Assembly: GCF_002895565.1 (NCBI RefSeq)
Contig: NZ_AZRN01000010.1
Span: forward strand, 1 to 64,000
Direction of reading: 5' to 3'
Origin: Petrotoga mexicana DSM 14811
Lineage (GTDB): Bacteria; Thermotogota; Thermotogae; Petrotogales; Petrotogaceae
DNA length: 64,000 nt
The notes beneath the pieces are model-generated. The model made no database searches. It was not told the DNA's origin and saw nothing but the letters and a program-made list of their open reading frames with translations. Shown here piece by piece: positions 17,004 through 25,860 of this stretch (position 1 is its first letter; every line of letters starts with the position of its first letter). Made by a program: the position numbers and the translations under genes.

Positions 17004-17798
17004 TTACTCCCTCACTTTATTTTGCATAGATTTTAAAAAGTTTTTAGCATTTTGGTATATTTCATTAAAATAAGAAAAACCCTCCCATGAATACTCTATC
17101 GGGAATGTGTAAACTTCTTCTGCTTTATTTATTTCATAGTTAACCATCAAATCATTTTTAAAATCTTCTATGGAAATAATATAATCCAATCCGTCGTTAA
17201 ATTTAAAATCGTTCTTAACCTCGCCATTTAAATTACTTGCTATTATATAATCTGCTCCTAGCTTTTTAGCTAATTTTACTGGAACAGGAGTTAAAACACC
17301 TCCATCCAAAAGGCTCATGCCCCCTAACCTTAAAGGCGGAAAAACTCCAGGAACACTTGAAGAAGCCATAACAGCATCGATTATGTACCCTTCTGTGATC
17401 TCAACTTCTTCTCCGCTTTCTAAATCATATGAAACGATTCCCAGTTTTATCTTACAATCAGAGAAGCGTTTACGTCCATACAACTGTTTGTAAATATCGT
17501 AAACGAAATCATTTTTTAAAAAGCTCTTGCCTGCAACCATTTTAGGGAAATTAGTAATTCTGTTGTTTAGAGTTCTAAACTGCGAATCTATCATTTTTTT
17601 CTTTTTAAGTGTCAAGTCTTTGAATATTTTAAATAGCTCTACATCAGGATTTAAAGCATAGAGGGCCCCAACTAAAGCACCTACACTGGACCCTGTTACT
17701 ACTTCGACTTTTATCGCTCTTTCTTTCAGTTCATCTATTAAGGCAACGTGAGCAGCCCCTCTTGCACCGCCACTTCCTAAAGCTATTCCGTAAACCAT
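17004..17798 (-). CDS. Patatin-like phospholipase
   Basis: The 264-residue protein has a complete patatin core: glycine-rich oxyanion loop GSGGARGAAH (residues 8-17), nucleophile elbow GSSVG with Ser38 and the catalytic Asp165 in LLDGG. It belongs to the RssA/YlbK-type bacterial patatins, serine acyl hydrolases that act on lipids. No signal peptide is visible, so it is probably cytoplasmic or at the inner membrane. GGAGGAAAGA precedes the ATG. The next gene is a degenerate paralogue. Confidence 0.9.
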   Translation of the reverse strand: MVYGIALGSGGARGAAHVALIDELKERAIKVEVVTGSSVGALVGALYALNPDVELFKIFKDLTLKKKKMIDSQFRTLNNRITNFPKMVAGKSFLKNDFVYDIYKQLYGRKRFSDCKIKLGIVSYDLESGEEVEITEGYIIDAVMASSSVPGVFPPLRLGGMSLLDGGVLTPVPVKLAKKLGADYIIASNLNGEVKNDFKFNDGLDYIISIEDFKNDLMVNYEINKAEEVYTFPIEYSWEGFSYFNEIYQNAKNFLKSMQNKVRE

Positions 17799-17813
17799 TC
17801 TTTCCTCCTGTAA

Positions 17814-19874
17814 TTATTGGAATAATAAAACAATTCCTGCACCAACCAATACTCCAACAAGTCCTACAATTATAGATGAAATATAAGTTTGATTTGGTTT
17901 TTCTATTTCTTCTATTGAATTTTCTAAATTGCCTATTTTTTTTACGTTCTCATCGGTTTTTTGTGAAAGTGTAGCAATGCTTTCATCGTGAAGAAAAACT
18001 GTTTTTTCAATGTTAGAAATCCTTGATTCAACACTTGAAAGTTTATTTTCGATATTGTTTAATTCTTTTTCAAGGGAAACTAACTCCGTTGCTAACTGTT
18101 GAGATAATTCTGCCTTTAGATCGTTTTTTAACATCATAGGATCGTTCAAATATTCAGTCTCACTTTTAATTTCATAGTATTTTTCAAGTAAAGAATTATA
18201 AGAATTTTTAAGCTCTTCTATCTCAGAGGAAGTTATTTGAAAATTGTTCAAAGTATTTTCAATATTGGATAATCTATTCTGTACCTGTATTATATCATTT
18301 TGTAACTGCGCATTAGTTCTATTCAGATTTTGGTAGTTATCATTCAAATAATCAACTGTTTCAGCAATTTTTGTTATATCCCCTATTTGTGATAATGTAT
18401 CTTTATTTAAATTAGTCAAGGTTGCTAAAGAGGATATTTGAGCATCTAACACTTCTGTTTTCTCTTTTAAATTTTGAATATCACCGTTATTTTTTTCTAA
18501 TGCCAAATAAAGTTCGTCCAAATTATTTTTAAATTCTTCGAACATCGTAGCATATACAGTCAGTTCACCAATTTGATCATAATAAGTACCAATCGTTCTT
18601 TCTAAGCTCGAAACTCTTTCTTGCAAATTTTTTATATCCAGAGTATATTGGGAATCAACCATCTCTGATGACGTTGGTGTGAGTTTTGATAATTCAAAAA
18701 TTATATTGTCCAATTTTTTGTTCTGAATTATTATTTGTTCAGAAAGAGTGTTATATTTATTTTGCAAATCTAATATTTTAGAGTTGTAGTAGGCATGCCT
18801 TGCATCGAAAGTTTCTATGTAAGATTGGTTTGAAGCCACTTGATCATATAATACAGATAGATCGTTCGAGAGATTATTAGTTTTTACTTTCATTCCTTCG
18901 ATATCGGCTCTTATTCCCAACAACAATTCATCGTTTAATGTTTCTGTTGAAATACTTGTTGAAACGTTTGATAAGATGAAATTCAACTTAGCCTCGTTTT
19001 CATTAATCTTTTTATTCAGTTCATTATAACTATTTTTATATGGAAGTATCTCACTTTCTATCCTTACAATCCTTTGCTCAAGATTATTCAATGTAGCTGA
19101 CAATGTGTCGTTATAAAGATAAACTTCGTTTTTAGCGATGTTTGTCAAAGAGGTTTTCAACCCATCTATTTCGAGATTTAATCTCATGTCTATATAATTT
19201 TTTAATTCTTCTTTATTTGACTGAGTTGAATCTATCAATACAGATTCCAAACTTTCAATAGTTTGATCGTATTTAGCGTTTAAGTTCATTACCTCTTGTT
19301 CGAAATGATTGAGGCGTTCTTGAAAAATTGTCAAGGATGCCATTGAAGAGTCAGCAATCATTTGAACTTCATCTTGTGCAGTTTTTTTTGCAATATCAAT
19401 TGCTCCTTGAGAGATCTCTTGGAAAATAACGTTGTCTTCGTTAATTGGTTGACTAGGATCAATTACCGCTAAAATATCTGAAACATTTTTCCCTAAATTT
19501 TGGATAGAGGAGTCCAGATAAGATAGTCGGTCATCGTGGGCAAAAACGGTACTTTCTAAATTGTACAATCTTTTTTCGGCATTCAGATTTTCGAGATTAA
19601 GCAATCTATTACTTATTTCTTCAAGTTTTTGACCATAAAGTCCATCTACATAATCAAGCATATTTGAGCCAAACTCTGCCAAATCATATCTTAAAACTTG
19701 CTGAGAACCTCTGAAACGTCCTTGATTGTCCAAATACATAATTCCTGATTCAACCATTCTGACCACTTGAGGATAGATCGGTGAGGATGGTTGTAAATCT
19801 ACTATGTTGGTTTGGGATAACAAACTCAATGAAATAAAAGTAAAAAACAAAAATAAAACTATTTTTTTCGACAT
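17814..19874 (-). CDS. SLH/coiled-coil outer-sheath spacer protein (Omp-alpha-like)
   Basis: The 686-residue protein has a signal peptide (1-20), one SLH-like domain (about 28-85, with YPQVVRMVESGIMYLDNQG and LRYDLAEFG), a long coiled coil of hundreds of residues rich in NLEN/ISNIE heptads, and a C-terminal membrane helix (SSIIVGLVGVLVGAGIVLLF). This is the plan of Omp-alpha of Thermotoga maritima, a rod that spans the periplasm and ties the toga to the cell, and of related rods. This protein is longer than Omp-alpha. The ribosome binding site GGAGGG is well placed. Confidence 0.88.
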   Translation of the reverse strand: MSKKIVLFLFFTFISLSLLSQTNIVDLQPSSPIYPQVVRMVESGIMYLDNQGRFRGSQQVLRYDLAEFGSNMLDYVDGLYGQKLEEISNRLLNLENLNAEKRLYNLESTVFAHDDRLSYLDSSIQNLGKNVSDILAVIDPSQPINEDNVIFQEISQGAIDIAKKTAQDEVQMIADSSMASLTIFQERLNHFEQEVMNLNAKYDQTIESLESVLIDSTQSNKEELKNYIDMRLNLEIDGLKTSLTNIAKNEVYLYNDTLSATLNNLEQRIVRIESEILPYKNSYNELNKKINENEAKLNFILSNVSTSISTETLNDELLLGIRADIEGMKVKTNNLSNDLSVLYDQVASNQSYIETFDARHAYYNSKILDLQNKYNTLSEQIIIQNKKLDNIIFELSKLTPTSSEMVDSQYTLDIKNLQERVSSLERTIGTYYDQIGELTVYATMFEEFKNNLDELYLALEKNNGDIQNLKEKTEVLDAQISSLATLTNLNKDTLSQIGDITKIAETVDYLNDNYQNLNRTNAQLQNDIIQVQNRLSNIENTLNNFQITSSEIEELKNSYNSLLEKYYEIKSETEYLNDPMMLKNDLKAELSQQLATELVSLEKELNNIENKLSSVESRISNIEKTVFLHDESIATLSQKTDENVKKIGNLENSIEEIEKPNQTYISSIIVGLVGVLVGAGIVLLFQ

Positions 19875-19876
19875 AT

Positions 19877-21538
19877 TTATAACCCTCCAAAAAGTTTGTC
19901 TAGATCAACGTACATAGGTTCGTTTACGAAAATTACTACAGACATTTCTCCATTTGAAAACAAAGTTGGTCCTGACGGTAAATAGAAAGTTTTCTGCGTG
20001 TTAGTATATTCTTCGCCATTGATACTATACTTCTCGCCTGTAAAATTTACCTTTACAGGTACAGGGGAATCAAATTCAAAATGTACGAAACTTTTTTTAC
20101 CTGGGTTTATTGTTACTTTCTGTTGTTTAATTTCATTGAACTTCCTAACCTCTACCATATAAACTCCGGATTTTAATGGGTAACCAAAGCAATCCTTATA
20201 ATTCAAATATTGACCATCAATGTAAATAAGAGGATCTTTAACGTTTGTAGTAATAAATAGATTACCAAAATCACTTCCGGTATAAATATCGACACTTTCA
20301 GAAGGTTCCAAAAGTATACTATACGTTCTATTTAATGTTCTTACGTTTACAAACTGGGGATTGTTTAATATATTGTAAAGAAAAAATGCAGGAGTCTTTT
20401 GGGTTTCTCCAAGAAAGCTCACATTTGTATTGGGTATAGCATAAACATTTACTGTGCTAAGCTTATTTAAATCTATACTTTCCATTTTGTAATAAAAATC
20501 CCTATAAATTGGAAATTCTAAACTTTTCTTTCCTGATATAATCCTAACAAAATGTGGTGAATCATCCAAAATAATCGAATCAATTCCTTTTCCTATGTAT
20601 TTTCCATCGATATTGAATTCATAATTTCCAGAATTCAGAAAATTTATTGTATTTAAAAGTGGATTGAGCTCAACATAATATTTATTCAAACCGTTTTGGG
20701 TTAATTCAATCATCAAATTTTTGGACACATATCCTAATTTAGATAATGTTAAATTATATGTTCCAGTAGGGAATAAACCGTTCATCGGAGTACTTCCTAT
20801 ATATTCATTATCCAAAAATACGCCCACATCTTTTGGTTCGCTATCAACAAAAAGTTCTATTCCTTTTTCTAATTCGACTAATATTCTATCATCTTGAGGT
20901 AAATCTTTTAATGTCTTGACTAAATAACCTTCTTTTTCCAACGAAATTATATCGAAATTATCTCTTTTTATGGTAATAGGCGTTTTTCCAATTAACTTTC
21001 CATCTACAAAAACGTTTGCTTGAGGAGGATTTGATTCGAGCAGTATTTCATCAAACGGAATTAAAGTTATACTTAAATTTTTCTTATCAAATGGTTTCAG
21101 TTCAAGGTTTATCTCTTTAGCAAAAAATCCGTCTTTTTCTATAATTATTTTTTCTAAGTTGTAGGGAATATCAATTTCATTAGATGTGGCTAAAAGTTTA
21201 TTGTAATTTTTGTTTAAAAAGGTGTATTTTATATTGGCAGAATCAACGTTGATATCAAAAATAAGTTTAGCTAAAGGTACTTGTTCGGCTGTAATTTGCG
21301 ATTCGTTTCCTAAAATCTCTATATAGGCAATAAAATCACTGTATCCCAGTTTTTTTATTTCTAGATAACCGGACTTATCATCAGGTACTTCGATTGTAAA
21401 AGGTGTTTCGGTAACAGTCCCCATAAATTTAGAATCAAAATAAATCTCACTACCAGTTAATGCTGTTATATTTATTGTATAAGAAAAAAGTAATGTGGTA
21501 AAGATTAATAAAAGAAGCAATATCAACTTTCTATACAC
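19877..21538 (-). CDS. PEGA-domain exported protein
   Basis: The 553-residue protein has a signal peptide (residues 1-19) and several PEGA-type repeats, for instance NPPQANVFVDGKLIGKTPI near residue 168 and EPKDVGVFLDNEYIGSTP near 237. Others are more diverged, such as YEFNIDGKYIGKGI and PLIYIDGQYLNYKD. PEGA domains occur in surface-layer and envelope proteins, and a structural or anchoring role is inferred. The start is a GTG, 2 bp after the MarR gene. Confidence 0.83.
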   Translation of the reverse strand: MYRKLILLLLLIFTTLLFSYTINITALTGSEIYFDSKFMGTVTETPFTIEVPDDKSGYLEIKKLGYSDFIAYIEILGNESQITAEQVPLAKLIFDINVDSANIKYTFLNKNYNKLLATSNEIDIPYNLEKIIIEKDGFFAKEINLELKPFDKKNLSITLIPFDEILLESNPPQANVFVDGKLIGKTPITIKRDNFDIISLEKEGYLVKTLKDLPQDDRILVELEKGIELFVDSEPKDVGVFLDNEYIGSTPMNGLFPTGTYNLTLSKLGYVSKNLMIELTQNGLNKYYVELNPLLNTINFLNSGNYEFNIDGKYIGKGIDSIILDDSPHFVRIISGKKSLEFPIYRDFYYKMESIDLNKLSTVNVYAIPNTNVSFLGETQKTPAFFLYNILNNPQFVNVRTLNRTYSILLEPSESVDIYTGSDFGNLFITTNVKDPLIYIDGQYLNYKDCFGYPLKSGVYMVEVRKFNEIKQQKVTINPGKKSFVHFEFDSPVPVKVNFTGEKYSINGEEYTNTQKTFYLPSGPTLFSNGEMSVVIFVNEPMYVDLDKLFGGL

Positions 21539-21540
21539 TG

Positions 21541-21978
21541 TTAAATCTCACCCCGTTTTTCATTCAAAATCTTGTTGATCTCACTTAATATTTCTATGCT
21601 TCTTTCTTTTTCTCCCAATTTTTCATATACTTTTTCCATTAATTTTACCCTGTTTTTTATCACGTTTTCTATTATATTAGTTCCTTCTTGAGTTATTTGG
21701 ACAACGTATACCCTTTTATCCTTCTTGGATTTTTCTCTAACCAAATATCCTGCAATCTCCAATCTTCTAATGAGTCCTGTTGTTGTGCTTTTAGTTACTC
21801 CCAATCTTTTACTGATATCACTGAGCATTTTAGGACCTTTAAAATAAACGGTTTGCAAAACATCAAACTGAGCTGGAGAAATGTTGAATTCTTTTAAAAC
21901 TTTCCTTCCTTCACTTTTAACTTTTGAACAAATCTCTCTAATTAACTTTTCCATTTGAATTGAAGGATTATTTTCCAT
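21541..21978 (-). CDS. MarR-family transcriptional regulator
   Basis: The 145-residue protein has the MarR winged helix: ISPAQFDVLQTVYFKGP, then LSDISKRLGVTKSTTTGLIRRLE as recognition helix, then the wing VREKSKKDKRVYVVQIT. MarR proteins are dimeric repressors that often sense small molecules. It is the first gene of the envelope cluster, so it probably regulates its own operon. GGAGG precedes the ATG. The 322-bp gap upstream (21979-22300) holds the MATE promoter, a hairpin and repeat copy E. Confidence 0.92.
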   Translation of the reverse strand: MENNPSIQMEKLIREICSKVKSEGRKVLKEFNISPAQFDVLQTVYFKGPKMLSDISKRLGVTKSTTTGLIRRLEIAGYLVREKSKKDKRVYVVQITQEGTNIIENVIKNRVKLMEKVYEKLGEKERSIEILSEINKILNEKRGEI

Positions 21979-22155
21979 TTTATTCCTCCCGAAATTATGA
22001 AATTACCATATTTAGAAACTCTAAAAATTGATTAAAGTACCTATTATTAAAATATAAAGGAATTTTTTAGGTTTCCTGGATTTAACCATCATCAAAATGA
22101 AATATCTAATATAGTATATCATATTCTTGGAAAATCAAACTGACAATTTACAAGG

Positions 22156-22184
22156 TTGAGTTATTTAAACATAAATGGTAAAAT
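22156..22184 (+). promoter_or_regulatory. Putative promoter of the first MATE gene
   Basis: TTGAGT at 22156-22161 and TAAAAT at 22179-22184 with a 17-bp spacer, upstream of a hairpin and repeat copy E. Confidence 0.6.
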
Positions 22185-22192
22185 ATTCAAAG

Positions 22193-22217
22193 GCTCTTAA
22201 AAAGTATTTTTAAGAGC
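22193..22217 (+). promoter_or_regulatory. Leader hairpin upstream of the first MATE gene
   Basis: GCTCTTAAAAA pairs with TTTTTAAGAGC around a GTA loop. It begins about 2 bp after the predicted transcription start and has no T tract after it. It may stabilise the mRNA 5' end. Confidence 0.55.
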
Positions 22218-22221
22218 AAAG

Positions 22222-22265
22222 ACTCCTTTAATTTTTTGGGTGGGAAGCGGGGCGAAAGACGCTAT
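22222..22265 (+). repeat. G-rich leader repeat, copy E (upstream of MATE gene 1)
   Basis: A single unit with three G-runs (22238-22240, 22242-22244, 22249-22252); the fourth is lost (GAAAGACGCTA). It ends 35 bp before the MATE start and is co-oriented with it. Confidence 0.78.
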
Positions 22266-22300
22266 TAATAAAATTATTTTAATGTTTATGGGAGGAATTT

Positions 22301-23665
22301 ATGGAAAAAGATCTAACAAAGGGTAGTATAATTAAGAATATTTTGTTGATGGCCTTGCCCACAATGGTTGGTATGGCAGCCCAAATGGTTTACGATTTAG
22401 TGGATATCTTTTGGATTGGTATGATTTCCAGTGAGGCGATAGCAGGGGTAACAGTTTTTTCAACTATATTTTGGATGGTAGATTCATTAAATGAGATTAT
22501 TGGTGTAAGTTCAATCTCATTGGTGTCTCAAGCTTACGGTAAAAAAGATTATCACCAAACTGCGAGATCAATTGAACAAACGATAAGTTTCAAATTTTTG
22601 GTTGCATTAATAGCTGCAACTTTTATGGCAATATTTTTAGAACCATTAATGTCTCTTTTTGTAGATGAAACTGTTGTAGACTACGGTTTAGCTTATGGTT
22701 ATTTAAGATTATTCTTTTTACCAATAATGTTCTCTTCTTACTCGATAAACACCGTTTTTAGATGTTTGGGCGATGCTAAAACTCCTATGATTATCATGAT
22801 AACGGTTAGCATACTGAACCTTTTTCTTGATCCGATTTTTATCTTTGAAACAGTGCCTTTTATTAACTTACCGGGCTTGGGTTTTGGAGTTTTTGGTGCC
22901 GCAATAGCAACCGTCGTTTCCCAGACCATAGCTTTTCTTATCGGTTTTTTAATACTTTTTACCAGGACACACGAAGCAAAACCTCGTATAAAAGGTTTAT
23001 TTAGACTAAATAAAGATATTGATATCAAGTTAATAACTATAGGGCTACCCAACGGTATAGAAATATTTTTTAGGAATCTATCAAATGTGGTTATATTAGG
23101 TTTTGTCTCACTTTTTGGTAATGAGGCTATCGCAGCAAATGGGATCGCTGGCAGGATATTTGGCTTTGCCTTTGTTCCTTTATTTGGCCTCACTATGGGG
23201 GCATCTTCTGTTGTTGGTCAAACAATCGGAGCAGGAGATATAAGAAGATCGGAAAAAGCCGCAAATCTAACGGGAATACTGGGTTCAGCTGTAATGTTAT
23301 TTTTCATTCTAATGGCTTTTGGATTTGGTGAAAATGTGATCTCTCTCTTCACAAACGATCCTATTGTAATTAAATATGGAACAGAATTTTTAAAGTATGG
23401 ATCAGTGGGTTTAGTGATACTAGGATATGGATTTGGTCTTGCGAGTGCTTTTTCTGGGTCGGGATACAACTTTCCGTTTCTTTTATCCAGCATTATTTCA
23501 AGGTGGGGTATACAATTATGCATTTTAATCGTAGCTATTAATATTTTTAATCAGTCCTTAACATGGGTATGGCTTTCTTATATGTTTGGCGATATTGCAG
23601 AATCTCTTATTCTTTTTTATTTTTATAAAAAGGGCAGATGGAAAGGGAAAAAAGCTTGGCAGTGA
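22301..23665 (+). CDS. MATE-family efflux transporter
   Basis: The 454-residue protein has about 12 hydrophobic segments in two MATE bundles, with the typical start TKGSIIKNILLMALPTMVGM and DPIFIFETVPFINLPGLGFGVFGAAIATVVSQ at about 180-210. MATE proteins export drugs or metabolites using a sodium or proton gradient. GGGAGG precedes the ATG. Its own promoter and leader are visible upstream. The substrate is unknown. Confidence 0.93.
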   Translation: MEKDLTKGSIIKNILLMALPTMVGMAAQMVYDLVDIFWIGMISSEAIAGVTVFSTIFWMVDSLNEIIGVSSISLVSQAYGKKDYHQTARSIEQTISFKFLVALIAATFMAIFLEPLMSLFVDETVVDYGLAYGYLRLFFLPIMFSSYSINTVFRCLGDAKTPMIIMITVSILNLFLDPIFIFETVPFINLPGLGFGVFGAAIATVVSQTIAFLIGFLILFTRTHEAKPRIKGLFRLNKDIDIKLITIGLPNGIEIFFRNLSNVVILGFVSLFGNEAIAANGIAGRIFGFAFVPLFGLTMGASSVVGQTIGAGDIRRSEKAANLTGILGSAVMLFFILMAFGFGENVISLFTNDPIVIKYGTEFLKYGSVGLVILGYGFGLASAFSGSGYNFPFLLSSIISRWGIQLCILIVAINIFNQSLTWVWLSYMFGDIAESLILFYFYKKGRWKGKKAWQ

Positions 23666-23687
23666 AATATAAAAAGAGAAAATATTA

Positions 23688-23735
23688 GTTGCACATGCAA
23701 CCAAATTTTAACGGGAAAATGGTTGTATATGCAAC
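23688..23735 (+). promoter_or_regulatory. Two MarR-type operator palindromes
   Basis: GTTGCACATGCAAC (23688-23701) is a 14-bp inverted repeat; GTTGTATATGCAAC (23722-23735) is a near-identical copy 34 bp downstream. This matches the TTGCA-n-TGCAA form of many MarR sites. The second copy contains the -35 hexamer of the promoter for the marR-MATE pair, as expected of autorepression. Confidence 0.7.
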
Positions 23736-23751
23736 AATTTTTTTTTATAAT
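23723..23751 (+). promoter_or_regulatory. Promoter of the marR-MATE operon
   Basis: TTGTAT at 23723-23728 and TATAAT at 23746-23751 with a 17-bp spacer. The -35 lies inside the second operator palindrome. Confidence 0.72.
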
Positions 23752-23765
23752 TATTTTAGTTAACT

Positions 23766-23864
23766 TTCCTTCCTTATGGGTGGGTAGTAGGGCGAAGATA
23801 CCAAGCTCTCCCTTTCCTTAGACGGGTGGGAAGTGGGGTAAAGGGGCGCTAAAACATGTTTTAG
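23766..23864 (+). repeat. G-rich leader repeat, copy F (upstream of marR gene 2)
   Basis: Unit 1 (23766-23811) and a terminal unit (23812-23852) ending GGGGCGCTAA. The terminal unit has four G-runs at 23824-23826, 23828-23830, 23835-23838 and 23843-23846. The end overlaps a perfect 16-bp palindrome, CTAAAACATGTTTTAG (23849-23864), followed by AGTTTCTAAAG. It starts about 15 bp after the -10 box, so it is in the mRNA leader. It is co-oriented with the gene. Confidence 0.87.
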
Positions 23865-23917
23865 AGTTTCTAAAGACATTAAAAAATAAGATTTTAAAAG
23901 GAGGCGAAAATCAAAAG

Positions 23918-24382
23918 TTGTTTAACTCTGAACAAGATACATCAGTTATTAGCAAGATATCCTGTTTATTCAGAACGATGAATTCGATGATGAAAAAAGA
24001 ACTTCAAAGGTATGACATTGGAAGAGGTCAATTTTACTTTCTTATATACTTACTTAAAAATGGAGATGGAATAAGCCAAGAAGAGTTGAATGAACATTTA
24101 AATTTTGATAAAGCCACTACCGCTAGAGCGATCAAGAAGCTTATAAAAAATGGTTATATTACGAAAAAAATCGATGATAACGATCATAGGATAAATAGGA
24201 TATTCTTGACTGATAAAGCTTACAATATCTATACCGAAATGGAAAAGTTGAATAACTATTGGGAGGAAATTTTAACAGATAATCTTTCAGTTGAAGAAAA
24301 AGAAATGGTTCAGGATATATTGAATAAAATGCTTGATAATATACTAAGATACAAAGCTAAAAATCATGAGGAGGTGTCGTAA
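23918..24382 (+). CDS. MarR-family transcriptional regulator
   Basis: The 154-residue protein has the MarR winged helix with recognition helix FDKATTARAIKKLIKNGYI near residues 65-83 and wing KKIDDNDHRINRIFLT. The start is TTG with AAAAGGAGG at 23896-23904. It is followed directly by a MATE exporter whose TTG start abuts its stop, so the pair is a classic repressor-exporter unit. Two operator palindromes overlap its promoter. Confidence 0.92.
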   Translation: MFNSEQDTSVISKISCLFRTMNSMMKKELQRYDIGRGQFYFLIYLLKNGDGISQEELNEHLNFDKATTARAIKKLIKNGYITKKIDDNDHRINRIFLTDKAYNIYTEMEKLNNYWEEILTDNLSVEEKEMVQDILNKMLDNILRYKAKNHEEVS

Positions 24383-25816
24383 TTGGACGAAAATACCAAT
24401 AAGCTTGAAAACAAGAAGATAGGGCAGTTATTAATGGAACTATCATTACCAGCTATAGCTGCCATGTTGGTGCAAGCATTATACAATTTTGTCGATACTA
24501 TATACATTGCAAGAGGTGTTGGTACACTTGGAATAGCCGGAGTATCTGTTGCCTTTCCAATTCAAATGATCATTATGGCTACTGCTGGAATGATAGGAAT
24601 CGGTGGGGGGACATTAATATCCCGAAGTTTAGGAGCCAAAGATGTTGAGCGTGCAGAAAAGGCTTTAGGGAATATTTTTTCTGCTATATTCGTTTTAAGT
24701 ATAGGTCTATCTATATTGGGGACTATCTTCCTAGATCCTATTTTAGTTCTCTTTGGCGCTACTCCTGATATCCTTTCTTACTCAGAAGATTACATGAGTG
24801 TAATCTTGTATGGAGCAATATTCTTTTCAATTGCAATGGCGAGTCATAATGTTATGAGAGCAGAAGGTAATGCGAAATATGCCATGATCGCTATGATCAT
24901 TCCAGGGATATTAAACATTATTCTTGATCCTATTTTTATATTTGGATTAAATATGGAAGTAAAAGGCGCAGCAGTAGCTACTGTTCTTTCTCAGTTTGTC
25001 GGTGTTGTTTATATAGGATATTACTTTTTCAGTGGTAAAAGTTCATTGAAATTTCATAGAAAGAATTTCATATTAGATAGGCATATCATGTCTGAAACAC
25101 TAGCGGTTGGAGCTTCTGCTTTTGTTAGGCAAGTTGCTGGAAGTTTACTAGCAATAGTTTTAAACAATTTGCTAGGGACGTACGGGAGTTCTCTGCATAT
25201 AGCAATTTTTGGGGTAATAAATAGACTCTTTATGTTCTTTTTTATGCCTATGTTTGGTATCGCCCAAGGTTTTTTACCAATAGCTGGTTATAACTATGGA
25301 GCCAAAAGATATGACAGAGTAAAAGAAGTTTTGAAAAAAGCTACAACTGCGGCTCTTACATGGTCCATAGTTTCGTTCCTATTGGTTCAATTATTTCCAG
25401 AATTTCTGCTTTCTATATTTTCAACGGATCCATCTTTGATTACCGAAGGTATTCCTGCTTTAAGGATAGACGCGATGTTTATATGGGTTGTAGGTTTTCA
25501 AGTTGTAGGATCTGCTTTATTCCAAGCTATCGGTAGAGCTGGTCCGGCGTTGTTATTGTCAATGTCAAGACAAATATTAATATTTATTCCGATGGTTTTT
25601 GTTATGTCACACTTTTTTGGATTAATGGGCATTTGGTACACATTTCCTATTTCTGATGTTTTATCAGCATTGTTGACATTATTTTTTGTAATTAGAGAGA
25701 TCAAAATTCTGAATTCTCTGCAGAAAAAGCAAATTCAAATTAACGATGTAGAAAAAGAAATTGAAGAATCTTATACATCCGAAGGCAAACATGAATATCA
25801 ACCCCAAGAAAAATAA
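24383..25816 (+). CDS. MATE-family efflux transporter
   Basis: The 477-residue protein has about 12 membrane segments and conserved MATE features (QALYNFVDTIYIARGVG, NVMRAEGNAKYAMIAMIIPGI, NIILDPIFIF). It is a different subgroup from the exporter at 22.3 kb. The TTG start has GAGGAGGTG just upstream, inside the end of the marR gene. The last ~40 residues are a charged cytoplasmic tail. It is probably induced when the MarR protein binds its ligand. Confidence 0.93.
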   Translation: MDENTNKLENKKIGQLLMELSLPAIAAMLVQALYNFVDTIYIARGVGTLGIAGVSVAFPIQMIIMATAGMIGIGGGTLISRSLGAKDVERAEKALGNIFSAIFVLSIGLSILGTIFLDPILVLFGATPDILSYSEDYMSVILYGAIFFSIAMASHNVMRAEGNAKYAMIAMIIPGILNIILDPIFIFGLNMEVKGAAVATVLSQFVGVVYIGYYFFSGKSSLKFHRKNFILDRHIMSETLAVGASAFVRQVAGSLLAIVLNNLLGTYGSSLHIAIFGVINRLFMFFFMPMFGIAQGFLPIAGYNYGAKRYDRVKEVLKKATTAALTWSIVSFLLVQLFPEFLLSIFSTDPSLITEGIPALRIDAMFIWVVGFQVVGSALFQAIGRAGPALLLSMSRQILIFIPMVFVMSHFFGLMGIWYTFPISDVLSALLTLFFVIREIKILNSLQKKQIQINDVEKEIEESYTSEGKHEYQPQEK

Positions 25817-25851
25817 TAAGGCTCGATAAAAATACATCGAGCCTTTAATAT
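25817..25851. terminator. Bidirectional terminator between MATE gene 2 and efp
   Basis: AAGGCTCGAT pairs with ATCGAGCCTT around an 8-base loop, with T-rich flanks in both directions. Confidence 0.85.
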
Positions 25852-25860
25852 ATACGTTTT

